A stretch of 7,966 bases of DNA from the NCBI GenBank assembly GCA_021809305.1, contig JAKBAF010000050.1, positions 1 through 7,966 on the forward strand, in the 5' to 3' direction. This stretch comes from a bacterium. GTDB taxonomy: Bacteria; Chlamydiota; Chlamydiia; Chlamydiales; JAFEGQ01. Within the stretch, counting starts at the first letter, position 1; the number at the start of each line of letters is the position of its first letter. Positions 1 through 6,387 of this stretch are shown piece after piece. Below the pieces are notes generated by a model, which worked only from the letters and a program-made list of their open reading frames with translations, was not told the DNA's origin and did not search any database. Position numbers and translations under genes: made by a program.

Positions 1-16
1 AAGGGGGATTCCCTCA

Positions 17-601
17 GTGGATGCCATGTTGGCTTTTGAGGCTGGAAAGGAGTGTTTGAGGCGAGCCTCCTCTTTGGCGAGTGTCACGGTTGATGAAGAT
101 AGCCTAGGGTGGATTGAACGAAGCGATACGATCACATCACTTACTTTCCTTCATGCTGGTAAGCTTGACCACACTCTTCTCGAAGCAAACCTTGTCGAAA
201 AAATAGGTCACCTTCCTAACCTTACCGATCTCATTCTCATTCTTCCACCCCAAATGGAAAGGGAGTCCATCAGCTACCTCGCTGAGAAGATGCCAGCAAC
301 ACTTCGTGATATTCATCTTACCATCGATGCTGAGAATTCAGATCCCTTCTATCTTGAATTTGTTAAATACCTGCCGATCAATACTGAGCTCCATCTCCAT
401 CTTGGCTATAAGAGTAAGTGCGGACGTCTGAACAGCGAGCTCTGGCCGTTCGACCCTTTATGCAAGAAGATTCACCGTAAACTCCTCCACTTTGGCTTTA
501 TCAACAGCAAAGGTAACGAGATAGCTCAAACCCTGAGGTCTCGATTTATCATCCTGGAATCAGAACTCCCAGCACTTGTTGGTGAGCACGCCTTTGAGTG
601 A
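17..601 (+). CDS. Hypothetical protein with LRR-like repeats, possibly 5'-truncated
   Basis: I do not recognise this protein (194 aa from a GTG). Its middle part falls into units of about 27 residues, beginning near residues 39, 68, 95 and 122. Each opens with a leucine-rich beta-like stretch (ITSLTFL, NLTDLILIL, TLRDIHLTI, NTELHLHL) followed by a helix-like segment, which resembles divergent leucine-rich repeats and suggests protein binding. The GTG at 17 is preceded by AAGGGGG at 1-7 with a 9-base gap, so it could be a true start. The frame is open back to base 2, however, so the gene may begin outside the window. No signal peptide or membrane segment is visible. The same-strand paralogue pair starts about 215 bases downstream. 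The repeat reading is inferred from pattern only. Confidence 0.6.
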   Translation: MDAMLAFEAGKECLRRASSLASVTVDEDSLGWIERSDTITSLTFLHAGKLDHTLLEANLVEKIGHLPNLTDLILILPPQMERESISYLAEKMPATLRDIHLTIDAENSDPFYLEFVKYLPINTELHLHLGYKSKCGRLNSELWPFDPLCKKIHRKLLHFGFINSKGNEIAQTLRSRFIILESELPALVGEHAFE

Positions 602-815
602 GAGCCATTCCCGTGCGAGGTCCAAATCACGACAACATTAAATGCAGCCACCCAAATCCATTTTCCCGAATAACGGCCATAGGCGTGGCCATCACAATCC
701 ATGTGATGCCGGGGTGCAAGAAAGACCACGAAACTAGCGCCTTTTCGAAACATTCCAATAGAAAGACTGTAAAGGAACGTGATATCATTGGCTGCAAAAG
801 ACAAGGGATTAAGGG
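602..815. other. Intergenic stretch with no supported gene
   Basis: These 214 bases separate the LRR-like gene from the first paralogue. Short open frames exist on both strands, but none has a recognisable motif or family-like composition, and the plus-strand one runs into the start of the next gene. I saw no clear promoter hexamers or hairpin. The only supported signal is AAGGG at 803-807, a plausible ribosome binding site for the gene starting at 816. Confidence 0.4.
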
Positions 816-1418
816 ATGGCAATGGGAGCCCCAATATTAGCGGCTGCAAAATTTGGTGGGCGGCTGGCACTCTGTGCTACAAGCTGGGCGATACCGATCG
901 CTTGCGTTAGGGGAGCTGTCTGCGCAGTAGATGAATTGGTAGTTAAACGTGTTTTTTTTAAAATTGCCCAGCCTGATCCCCTCGGATCATCACTATCTAT
1001 TAAGAAAATAACGGTTATACAACGACCATTAGAGGTTGCAGCCGCAGCTCTCGCCTTAGGCGGCTGTGCCTCCCTCCTTGCCCTTGGAATACGTTTGCAA
1101 TCTGGCCGCTTGTCTGCAAGCGCTTTAAGGGAGATTGCAATGCGGACAGCCACCCTTTTTTGCGATGTTCTTGTGATTTGCGCGGCTAATGTTGGACACG
1201 ATCTGTCGAACCACAAAGAGTTTGCTTACAACAACACAAGCAATAAATTTTTTAGAAGACCAGGTTGTCATAGTAAAACCTCGCCGCATCGCGGTCAGGG
1301 TTGGTTCTATGGCGCATTCCTTTATTTTGGCCTGCGGGCACTCCGTGGTATTGCCGAGGTCGCCAAACCGGGCTGCACCCTGGCTCTTGTGCAAAGAATC
1401 TGGCCAGTTCGCGTTTAA
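816..1418 (+). CDS. Tandem paralogue A, probable membrane-associated hypothetical protein
   Basis: This 200-aa protein is of unknown function. It is a paralogue of the next gene: the N-terminus carries AKFGGRLAL and the C-terminus carries the shared block YFGLRALRGIAEVAKPGC followed by TLALVQRIWPVR. Hydrophobic stretches lie around residues 24-42, 71-94 and 127-143, with a fourth, shorter one near 166-172, so a membrane location is likely. In a chlamydial setting an inclusion-membrane or other secreted effector is conceivable, but the classic paired hydrophobic hairpin is not obvious. I chose the ATG at 816 because it aligns residue for residue with the paralogue's start (15 residues to the end of AKFGG). 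It also has AAGGG 8 bases upstream. The ATG at 822, with AAGGG 6 bases upstream, is an alternative. The central region is strongly diverged from the sister copy. Confidence 0.65.
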   Translation: MAMGAPILAAAKFGGRLALCATSWAIPIACVRGAVCAVDELVVKRVFFKIAQPDPLGSSLSIKKITVIQRPLEVAAAALALGGCASLLALGIRLQSGRLSASALREIAMRTATLFCDVLVICAANVGHDLSNHKEFAYNNTSNKFFRRPGCHSKTSPHRGQGWFYGAFLYFGLRALRGIAEVAKPGCTLALVQRIWPVRV

Positions 1419-1420
1419 AT
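1323..1420 (+). repeat. Direct repeat, copy 1 (3' end of paralogue A)
   Basis: This 98-base stretch covers the last 31 codons, the stop and two further bases. By hand alignment it differs from copy 2 at 2024-2121 at 8 positions. Six of those changes are synonymous and two change a residue (V/M and V/A). The upstream parts of the two genes are far less alike. Confidence 0.85.
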
Positions 1421-1450
1421 AAAATTCCTCTACTAAATTTCTATGCAATA

Positions 1451-1473
1451 TGATATAATTGGTGGTCTATAAT
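1451..1473 (+). promoter_or_regulatory. Candidate promoter for paralogue B (extended -10)
   Basis: The AT-rich gap between the paralogues holds TGATATAAT at 1451-1459, a perfect TATAAT with the TGn extended -10 element. A second perfect TATAAT follows at 1468-1473. No good TTGACA-like -35 lies 16-18 bases upstream of either, which an extended -10 can tolerate. A start from the first box would give a 5' leader of roughly 30 bases before the ATG at 1499. Confidence 0.4.
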
Positions 1474-1498
1474 TTGATTGTTTAGCAGAGGGGGTAAG

Positions 1499-2119
1499 AT
1501 GTCGATAGGAGTAGTCGCGCTAGAATGTGCAAAGTTTGGTGGACGTCTTGCCCTAGCAGGTGCCAAGTGGGCGTTGCCAACAGTAGTTGTCATTGGATCT
1601 GTTGATATAGCGAAGTCCTTCGTACTCCCCAGGGTCTTTCCTGCTCCTCCAGAAGGGACGGTTCCTTCATCTACCCCTTATTGGAAAGCGGGGTTGAAGG
1701 TTGGCGCGATAAAAATCGGTATGGCCTCTCTCGGCTTGGCAGCCTACGCCTCTCTCTTTGCCTTAATAACTCGCATGAAGGTTGGACAGCTCTCCAAAGA
1801 AGCGATTAAAACCATTGCCTCGCATACAGCATTGAATCTTGCTGATGGCGTTGTTTATATGGGAAGTTGGTCTATCTTACAGTGCATGCAATTCAATGAA
1901 TATATATACTACTCCTCTACAGAGAATCGTAAAGTGGGGTATTGGGGTGGATATAAAAAGTACGCTGAAGGAGAGGGCCGCCCTGTCGTAAGGTCCCGTC
2001 TTCTTGAGGCTGCTGTAATGCTCTATTTTGGTCTGCGCGCACTCCGGGGCATTGCCGAGGTCGCCAAGCCGGGCTGCACCCTGGCTCTTATGCAAAGGAT
2101 CTGGCCAGTTCGCGCTTAA
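1499..2119 (+). CDS. Tandem paralogue B, probable membrane-associated hypothetical protein
   Basis: This 206-aa protein is of unknown function and is the sister of the preceding gene. Shared blocks are AKFGGRLAL near residue 10 and the final 31 residues, where 29 of 31 are identical. Hydrophobic segments lie around residues 20-45, 65-90, 110-128 and 168-180, so it is probably membrane-associated. A central polar, tyrosine-rich part (near 131-152, including YIYYSS and YWGGYKKY) has no equivalent in paralogue A. The ATG at 1499 is preferred because AGAGGGGG ends 4 bases before it and the paralogue starts at the equivalent residue. The in-frame TTG at 1478 would only add residues encoded by the ribosome-binding region. 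It may have its own promoter in the 80-base gap. It ends facing the DHCR7 gene, 52 bases away. Confidence 0.75.
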   Translation: MSIGVVALECAKFGGRLALAGAKWALPTVVVIGSVDIAKSFVLPRVFPAPPEGTVPSSTPYWKAGLKVGAIKIGMASLGLAAYASLFALITRMKVGQLSKEAIKTIASHTALNLADGVVYMGSWSILQCMQFNEYIYYSSTENRKVGYWGGYKKYAEGEGRPVVRSRLLEAAVMLYFGLRALRGIAEVAKPGCTLALMQRIWPVRA

Positions 2120-2121
2120 AT
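2024..2121 (+). repeat. Direct repeat, copy 2 (3' end of paralogue B)
   Basis: Partner of the repeat at 1323-1420. The match begins at the TAT codon of YFGL and runs through the stop codon to TTAAAT, after which the two sequences part company. Spacing between copies is 701 bases. Confidence 0.85.
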
Positions 2122-2133
2122 CTATCTTTGGGC

Positions 2134-2158
2134 GGAGGGTGCAACCCCTCACCCCTCC
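2134..2158. terminator. Weak hairpin between convergent genes
   Basis: GGAGGG at 2134-2139 can pair with CCCTCC at 2153-2158. A shorter alternative pairs GAGGG with the nearer CCCTC. It sits between the convergent ends of paralogue B and DHCR7, where a shared terminator would be expected, but no T-run follows it in either direction. A rho-independent call is therefore weak. Confidence 0.2.
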
Positions 2159-2171
2159 ACCTCGTCACTCC

Positions 2172-3029
2172 TTAAAAAATCCCAGGAATCAGTCGATAGG
2201 GAACTCTCTTGCAGTACTCCTCCCAAGCTCTGCCATACTTAGCCTGGCAGCGCTGCTCATCGCGCAGACACCTATGGACAAGGAGAACGGCCATAAAGAC
2301 GATGTAGAAGTAGGGGAGAGCATGGTTAAAGCCACAGGCAAGGCAGTAGGCGAGACAGCCGATAAGATCGCCTGTATAGTTAAAGTGTCTGGCCACACCC
2401 CACCAGCCAGAGAGGAGAAGCTTGGATTCGCGCACATGGCCATCTGCTGCTCGATAGGGTGCGCTTAAGGACTCTACTGGGCGCCCCCAAATCTTCGCTC
2501 GTCCGTGACCCTTTCTGAAGGCGTCCTTCTGGTTGTTCGCAGAGAGGAAGATCCAGAAGCCGAGTAGACCCATGCTTAAGATGAAGAGCGCGTAAGGGGT
2601 TCCAAGCTCTACTGGCTGGTAGACAAGATAGAGAGCTTGAAGAGTATACATGTAGGGAAGCCAAACCGAATCTCCCCAAGAGAGCATCCATCCAAAGTGG
2701 TCGTGACAGATGTCTATGGTGTGCAGATACCACGACTCTTTCCAGAAGAAGTAGAGGACGTAGAGTGCCTGCAGAATATTGACAACCACCATTGAGCTTG
2801 TCACCCTTCCATAGAGCTCATACTGCTTGGCGGCAAAGGAGAGGTTAATCAGCGTCCAGGCGATAATCCCAGGCCGGCCATTGAAAAAGAGCTTAAAGTC
2901 GAAGCGTCCAATGCGTGGATTGAGGTCGATTCCCATATAAAAATCGTAAAAGAAGCGTCCGCTTCTCTTAACATCCCTTGGGAAGGAGGGGAAGAGGCGC
3001 CCTTTGATGTAGACAAAGAGTGCGACCAC
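2172..3029 (-). CDS. DHCR7 C-terminal fragment (from first downstream in-frame GTG)
   Basis: This part (285 aa) holds both sterol reductase family signatures: FFYDFYMGIDLNPRIG at residues 26-41 and LVHRCLRDEQRCQAKYG at 250-266. Between them are FFNGRPGIIAWTLINLSFAAK, TIDICHDHFGW, a WLPYMYTLQALYLVY membrane stretch, LLLSGWWGVARHFNY and CLAYCLACG. It ends in PYRLIPGIF, the same ending as human DHCR7. The GTG at 3029 is merely the first in-frame start codon after the TAA. It lies 20 codons inside conserved sequence, and only a weak AGGA sits 3 bases before it. Independent translation is therefore doubtful, though reinitiation after the stop cannot be excluded. The fragment holds most of the membrane core and the cofactor-binding region as known for this family. 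Confidence 0.75.
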   Translation of the reverse strand: MVALFVYIKGRLFPSFPRDVKRSGRFFYDFYMGIDLNPRIGRFDFKLFFNGRPGIIAWTLINLSFAAKQYELYGRVTSSMVVVNILQALYVLYFFWKESWYLHTIDICHDHFGWMLSWGDSVWLPYMYTLQALYLVYQPVELGTPYALFILSMGLLGFWIFLSANNQKDAFRKGHGRAKIWGRPVESLSAPYRAADGHVRESKLLLSGWWGVARHFNYTGDLIGCLAYCLACGFNHALPYFYIVFMAVLLVHRCLRDEQRCQAKYGRAWEEYCKRVPYRLIPGIF

Positions 3030-3089
3030 CCATCCTGTCAGATTGGCTACCCAGAGGAGCGGTCCCCAGTTATCAAAGATGATAGTGGG

Positions 3090-3587
3090 TTAGATCACTC
3101 CAGTAAGGTAGCCCCCAATAAGAAAGAGGATATGGGAGATCAGCCACGCCTGAAGACCGTTAATGGAGTAGGGCAGTTGGTGGCCACCAGGTGTGATGCT
3201 TCCTAGCTGCTCTCCTCCACGGTAGCGTGGTATAATGCGATGGAGCACATCAGGGATAGCCACGGCTAGAAGGATTTGTAGAGCAAGCCACGCTGCGTAA
3301 ATGAGGCAGGCATTCGCTGTCAGTGGCGGAAAGAGGGCCCAAAACCCTCCCCAGCTCAAGGAGGAGGAGAGGAGTGCACTGGCGAGTGCAAGAAGGGATC
3401 CGCCGTATTGGGCGCAGGCCAAATAAACGGCGAAGGTGATAAGGGGGGTGCAGAGCATAATGACAAGGCTTGTAAGCGAGGTCCATCGGCTGATCTCCCA
3501 TGCCCTTCCCCACGCTCCTGCCTTTTGATCCGCATCGGGGGAGGCGATGATCGGCGGTTCAGTAGATGCCTCTTCGACCATTGGCAT
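3090..3587 (-). CDS. DHCR7 N-terminal fragment (165 aa before the TAA)
   Basis: This part carries the family's N-terminal landmarks: WGRAWE at 26-31, an acidic/proline tail before it, hydrophobic segments near 36-58 and 92-112, IPDVLHRIIPRYRGGEQ from 111, TPGG at 132-135, and INGLQAWLISHILF at 142-155. All line up with human DHCR7 in order and spacing. Two starts are possible, ATG at 3587 and ATG at 3581. AGAGGA at 3595-3590 is only 2 bases from the first but 8 from the second, so 3581 is the better start and the protein would be 2 residues shorter. On its own this fragment lacks the sterol reductase signatures and the catalytic C-terminal half, so it is unlikely to be an active enzyme. Confidence 0.8.
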   Translation of the reverse strand: MPMVEEASTEPPIIASPDADQKAGAWGRAWEISRWTSLTSLVIMLCTPLITFAVYLACAQYGGSLLALASALLSSSLSWGGFWALFPPLTANACLIYAAWLALQILLAVAIPDVLHRIIPRYRGGEQLGSITPGGHQLPYSINGLQAWLISHILFLIGGYLTGVI

Positions 3588-3589
3588 TA

Positions 3590-3595
3590 TCCTCT
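3590..3595 (-). promoter_or_regulatory. Ribosome binding site favouring the second ATG of DHCR7
   Basis: AGAGGA on the minus strand lies 2 bases from the ATG at 3587 and 8 bases from the ATG at 3581. The spacing makes 3581 the likelier start. Confidence 0.5.
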
Positions 3596-3615
3596 ATTTT
3601 TAGCTTCTCCGTTGG

Positions 3616-3644
3616 ATCCTAACAAAGAGTGGAAAAAAGAACAA
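3616..3644 (-). promoter_or_regulatory. Candidate promoter for DHCR7
   Basis: On the minus strand, TTGTTC (3644-3639) and TAGGAT (3621-3616) are separated by exactly 17 bases, in a T-rich stretch about 30 bases ahead of the start codon. Match to TTGACA/TATAAT is partial (3 and 4 of 6), so this is a candidate only. Confidence 0.3.
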
Positions 3645-3771
3645 TTTTCGCGTAAAAGAAACTAGAATGTAACTATTAACCCCCGCCCCCTCTAGAGCAG
3701 TATGTGAGAGCGATGTAAGCTCCAAGCGATAGAGGGCGAAAAATATAAAAGAGTTACCAGGAGAGATAAGA

Positions 3772-4560
3772 ATGGTCTCGAAAGAGCGCGTAGAACAGCG
3801 AGAAGCTGTCCTACTTGAAAACCAGGGTCAGAAGATCTTCGGCATTCTCCACCTGCCTCTTGCAAAGGAGGGCTCTCCTGTAGTTCTTGTCAACCACGGC
3901 TTTGGAGGCACTAAAGTTGGAACCCACCGCGTCTACGTTATGATGGCCGAAGCTTTGGCTCGTGTGGGTATCGCAACCTTTCGCATCGATTTTCGAGGCT
4001 GTGGTGATAGCGAAGGTGATGTAAGTGAGATGACAGTTGAGGGGCAGATCGATGATGCCAGGGCAGCCCTCGCCTATCTTCACTCTCACCCCGCAATCGA
4101 TAGCACGCAAATTGGCCTCCTCGGAGCCTCCCTTGGCGGGCCTATCGCCATCGGGGCTGCCAAAGAGGCTAAGGGGGTGCGAAGCCTAGCTCTATGGGCT
4201 CCAGTTGCAAGTGGTACCCTCTGGGAGAGCGACTGGGCAACCCACTACCCCCAAGAGAGCATGGAGAGTGTTATTCGTGCAGGAGGTACCGGCCCCCTTT
4301 TCCGCGAGCAATTTCTCCAAATAGAGGCCCATCATGCGCTTGCCGCCATGCCCCACCTCTCTTTCCTTCATGTGACAGCTGGTGCTGACGGCGTTGTCTT
4401 TCCGGGCCATGCAGATGCCTATCGCACGGCAAGAGAAGAAGCTGCTACTCTCAATCGCTTTCTCGTTCTTAAAGAGAGCAACCACCACTTTTCGCATCCA
4501 GAAGAGAGGAAGGTCTTGATCGAAGAGACCACACTGTGGTTTAAGGAGACGCTGAAGTGA
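3772..4560 (+). CDS. Alpha/beta hydrolase (esterase/acyltransferase-like)
   Basis: This is a 262-aa cytosolic-type serine hydrolase with no signal peptide. Visible landmarks are the oxyanion-hole motif NHGFGG at 41-46, RIDFRGCGDSEG at 71-82 (strand and turn typical of the fold), and the nucleophile elbow GASLG at 118-122 with Ser120. Asp206 in TAGADG is the probable acid and His238 in NHHF the probable base. It resembles the feruloyl-esterase/acyl-hydrolase branch of the family; the substrate cannot be read from sequence. AGGAGA at 3759-3764 lies 7 bases before the ATG and supports this start. The PFP gene follows after 21 bases on the same strand, so the two are probably co-transcribed. As I recall, the same hydrolase-PFP neighbourhood occurs in Chlamydia (CT206 next to the two pfkA genes), which supports a chlamydial origin. 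Confidence 0.9.
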   Translation: MVSKERVEQREAVLLENQGQKIFGILHLPLAKEGSPVVLVNHGFGGTKVGTHRVYVMMAEALARVGIATFRIDFRGCGDSEGDVSEMTVEGQIDDARAALAYLHSHPAIDSTQIGLLGASLGGPIAIGAAKEAKGVRSLALWAPVASGTLWESDWATHYPQESMESVIRAGGTGPLFREQFLQIEAHHALAAMPHLSFLHVTAGADGVVFPGHADAYRTAREEAATLNRFLVLKESNHHFSHPEERKVLIEETTLWFKETLK

Positions 4561-4581
4561 TGAAATGAAGAGGAGCCCCTC

Positions 4582-6261
4582 GTGAACCATGCCAGCCCTT
4601 TGGAGCTCAGCCGACTGCGCTATCAACCCCCCCTACCTCGAATACTCCTTAGTCTGGAACACCTCGGGTTGCGCGCAAGTAGCCCATCTGAGCTTAAGGA
4701 GGGATGCGAGTCGATCAAGCAGCTCTTTCCTCGTACCTATAATCAGGGACCTATCCTCTTTGCGGCAGGCGAGCCAGAGGCAAAATCGGCTCGGCTGCGC
4801 GTCGGTGTTGTCCTCTCAGGGGGCCAAGCACCGGGCGGGCACAACGTTATCGCCGGCCTATACGACGCTCTAAAAGAGCTCCATCCAGGTAGCACTCTTC
4901 TTGGATTTCGCGGAGGTCCCGCTGGCATTCTAAAGAATGAGACCATCGAGATTACAGCCGCACTTATCGATAACTACCGCAATCTTGGCGGTTTCGACAT
5001 GATCGGCTCAGGCCGCACCAAGATCGAAGGGCAAGAGCAGCTTCTCGCCTCTCTTGCAACAGCTGATAGGTGTGCACTCGATGGCCTCGTCATCATAGGA
5101 GGAGACGACTCCAATACCAACGCGGCCCATCTGGCTGAGTTCTTCCTAAGCGCTGGCTCCAAGACGCGCATCGTCGGCGTTCCCAAGACAATTGATGGAG
5201 ATCTTAAATCTCGCGAAATCGAGATCTCCTTCGGCCATGATACGGCCTGCAAGGTCTACAACGAGCTCATCGGCAATCTCATGCGCGACGCTCTCTCTGC
5301 TCGTAAATACTACCACTTTGTCAAACTGATGGGACGCTCTGCTTCGCATATTGCGCTGGAATGCGCCCTGAAAACCCACCCCAACCTCGTCCTTATTGGC
5401 GAAGAGATAGCGGCAGCGAAGACCATATTAGATGGGCTCACCCATCAAATTGCGACCCTTATTACTGAGCGCTCCGCTGCAGGCAAGGAGTTTGGTGTCA
5501 TTCTAATTCCGGAAGGGCTGATTGAGTTTCTACCTGAGATCGGCTCTCTTATCCGAGAGCTCAACACCCTCCTTGCCCGCGAGGAGATACGGACCGAGGT
5601 CGATAGGCTCTCTCACATCGATGAGCGTATCTCGGTCCTTTGCGGCCACCTCTCCCCGGACTCGGCACTCTGCTTTGCACGATTGCCCTACACTACCCAA
5701 GCCGAGCTGCTCTTCGAGCGTGATCCCCACGGCAATGTTCAAGTCTCAAAGATCGCAACTGAGCAGCTCCTCATTGCAACAGTCACACACGAGCTTGCAA
5801 AGAGGGCTGCTGCTGGCATCTATCGAGGCTCGTTCCACCCTGTCCACCACTTCTTTGGCTACGAAGGGCGCTCAGCCATGCCCTCTCAATTCGACTGCCA
5901 GTACACCTACGCTCTCGGCTACACCTCGGCCCTTCTCATCAATGCTCACCTCACAGGCTATATGGCTACCATTCACAACCTCACCCAGCCATGCGATGTG
6001 TGGCAGGTCGGCGGTACCCCTATTACTGCCTTAATGCAGATGGAAGAGCGCAAAGGCAAACGCGTTCCGGTTGTTAAAAAAGCCCTAGTTGACCTCCAAG
6101 GGCCCGCTTTCAAAACCCTCGTTCGTAATCGAGCTCGTTGGGCCAAAGACGACCTCTTTGGGTATCCCGGCCCCATCCAATTCACCGGCCCGCAGGAGGT
6201 CGTTGGCGAGCTTCCCCTCACCTTGATCCTTGAGTCGCAAGGAGCCGGAACCATCGCATAA
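4582..6261 (+). CDS. pfp: Pyrophosphate--fructose 6-phosphate 1-phosphotransferase
   Basis: The enzyme interconverts fructose 6-phosphate and fructose 1,6-bisphosphate in glycolysis/gluconeogenesis, using PPi instead of ATP, in the cytosol. At 559 aa it has the length of the long PFP class (plant beta-subunit, spirochaete and chlamydial type). Motifs in order are LSGGQAPGGHNVI at 78-90 (phosphate loop) and GGDDSNTNA at 173-181, where the second Asp replaces the Gly of ATP enzymes and marks PPi use. PKTIDGDLK at 201-209 supplies the PPi-type Lys and the catalytic Asp. MGRSASHIALE at 250-260, PEGLIEF at 310-316 and GYEGRSAMPSQFD at 426-438 bind sugar phosphate. The GTG start at 4582 has AGAGGAG ending 6 bases upstream, and no better in-frame start is seen. 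It lies 21 bases behind the hydrolase gene. No convincing terminator hairpin follows. Confidence 0.95.
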   Translation: MNHASPLELSRLRYQPPLPRILLSLEHLGLRASSPSELKEGCESIKQLFPRTYNQGPILFAAGEPEAKSARLRVGVVLSGGQAPGGHNVIAGLYDALKELHPGSTLLGFRGGPAGILKNETIEITAALIDNYRNLGGFDMIGSGRTKIEGQEQLLASLATADRCALDGLVIIGGDDSNTNAAHLAEFFLSAGSKTRIVGVPKTIDGDLKSREIEISFGHDTACKVYNELIGNLMRDALSARKYYHFVKLMGRSASHIALECALKTHPNLVLIGEEIAAAKTILDGLTHQIATLITERSAAGKEFGVILIPEGLIEFLPEIGSLIRELNTLLAREEIRTEVDRLSHIDERISVLCGHLSPDSALCFARLPYTTQAELLFERDPHGNVQVSKIATEQLLIATVTHELAKRAAAGIYRGSFHPVHHFFGYEGRSAMPSQFDCQYTYALGYTSALLINAHLTGYMATIHNLTQPCDVWQVGGTPITALMQMEERKGKRVPVVKKALVDLQGPAFKTLVRNRARWAKDDLFGYPGPIQFTGPQEVVGELPLTLILESQGAGTIA

Positions 6262-6387
6262 TCGAAGGAATGAGTTCTAAAGGCTAGCCTGCTCCCCCTA
6301 TCTCTTCCTGTCGTGATTTTTTGAGGGTTTACGGGTTTGGAAGAGAGAAGTTATTGGGCTTAGGATCTTTTGTTGCGCTTTCTCGTG

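Larger units (their letters stand above)
2172..3587 (-). pseudogene. dhcr7: 7-dehydrocholesterol reductase (DHCR7), interrupted by an in-frame TAA
   Basis: The family reduces the C7-C8 double bond of sterols with NADPH in the membrane; the eukaryotic enzyme makes cholesterol from 7-dehydrocholesterol. Reading one frame from 3587 to 2172 gives 471 codon positions, close to the 475 aa of human DHCR7, with conserved motifs throughout. One TAA (bases 3092-3090) sits at position 166, between LTGVI and PTIIFDNW. The human protein has Ser just before PTIIFDNW, so a TCA to TAA change (one base) would explain the break. There is no frameshift and no other stop, and the family motifs on both sides are intact, which points to a very recent nonsense mutation or a base error. 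Bacterial copies are known from Coxiella and environmental chlamydiae and are thought to be of eukaryotic origin. The substrate would be a host sterol. Confidence 0.9.

Noticed and set aside
598..840. Plus-strand open frame of 80 codons overlapping the end of the LRR-like gene
   Set aside because: It starts with GTG overlapping the previous stop, which could suggest coupling. The peptide, however, is Cys/His/Lys-rich without family resemblance and runs into paralogue A in another frame.
526..870. Minus-strand open frame of 114 codons across the gap before paralogue A
   Set aside because: It overlaps both flanking genes, shows no recognisable motif, has low-complexity ends and lacks a good ribosome binding site. 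Treated as a shadow.
2028..2468. Plus-strand open frame of 146 codons running out of paralogue B into DHCR7
   Set aside because: It is a different frame of paralogue B and antisense to clear DHCR7 coding sequence.
3090..3092. Recoding of the DHCR7 stop as selenocysteine or pyrrolysine
   Set aside because: The codon is TAA, not TGA or TAG, and no recoding structure is evident. Nonsense mutation or base error is simpler.
5522..6034. Serine-rich plus-strand open frame of 170 codons inside PFP
   Set aside because: It lies wholly within the strongly conserved PFP frame; the composition is a frame-shift artefact.
6281..6290. Perfect 10-base palindrome AGGCTAGCCT downstream of PFP
   Set aside because: There is no loop and no following T-run, so it does not read as a terminator. 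A 10-base palindrome can occur by chance.
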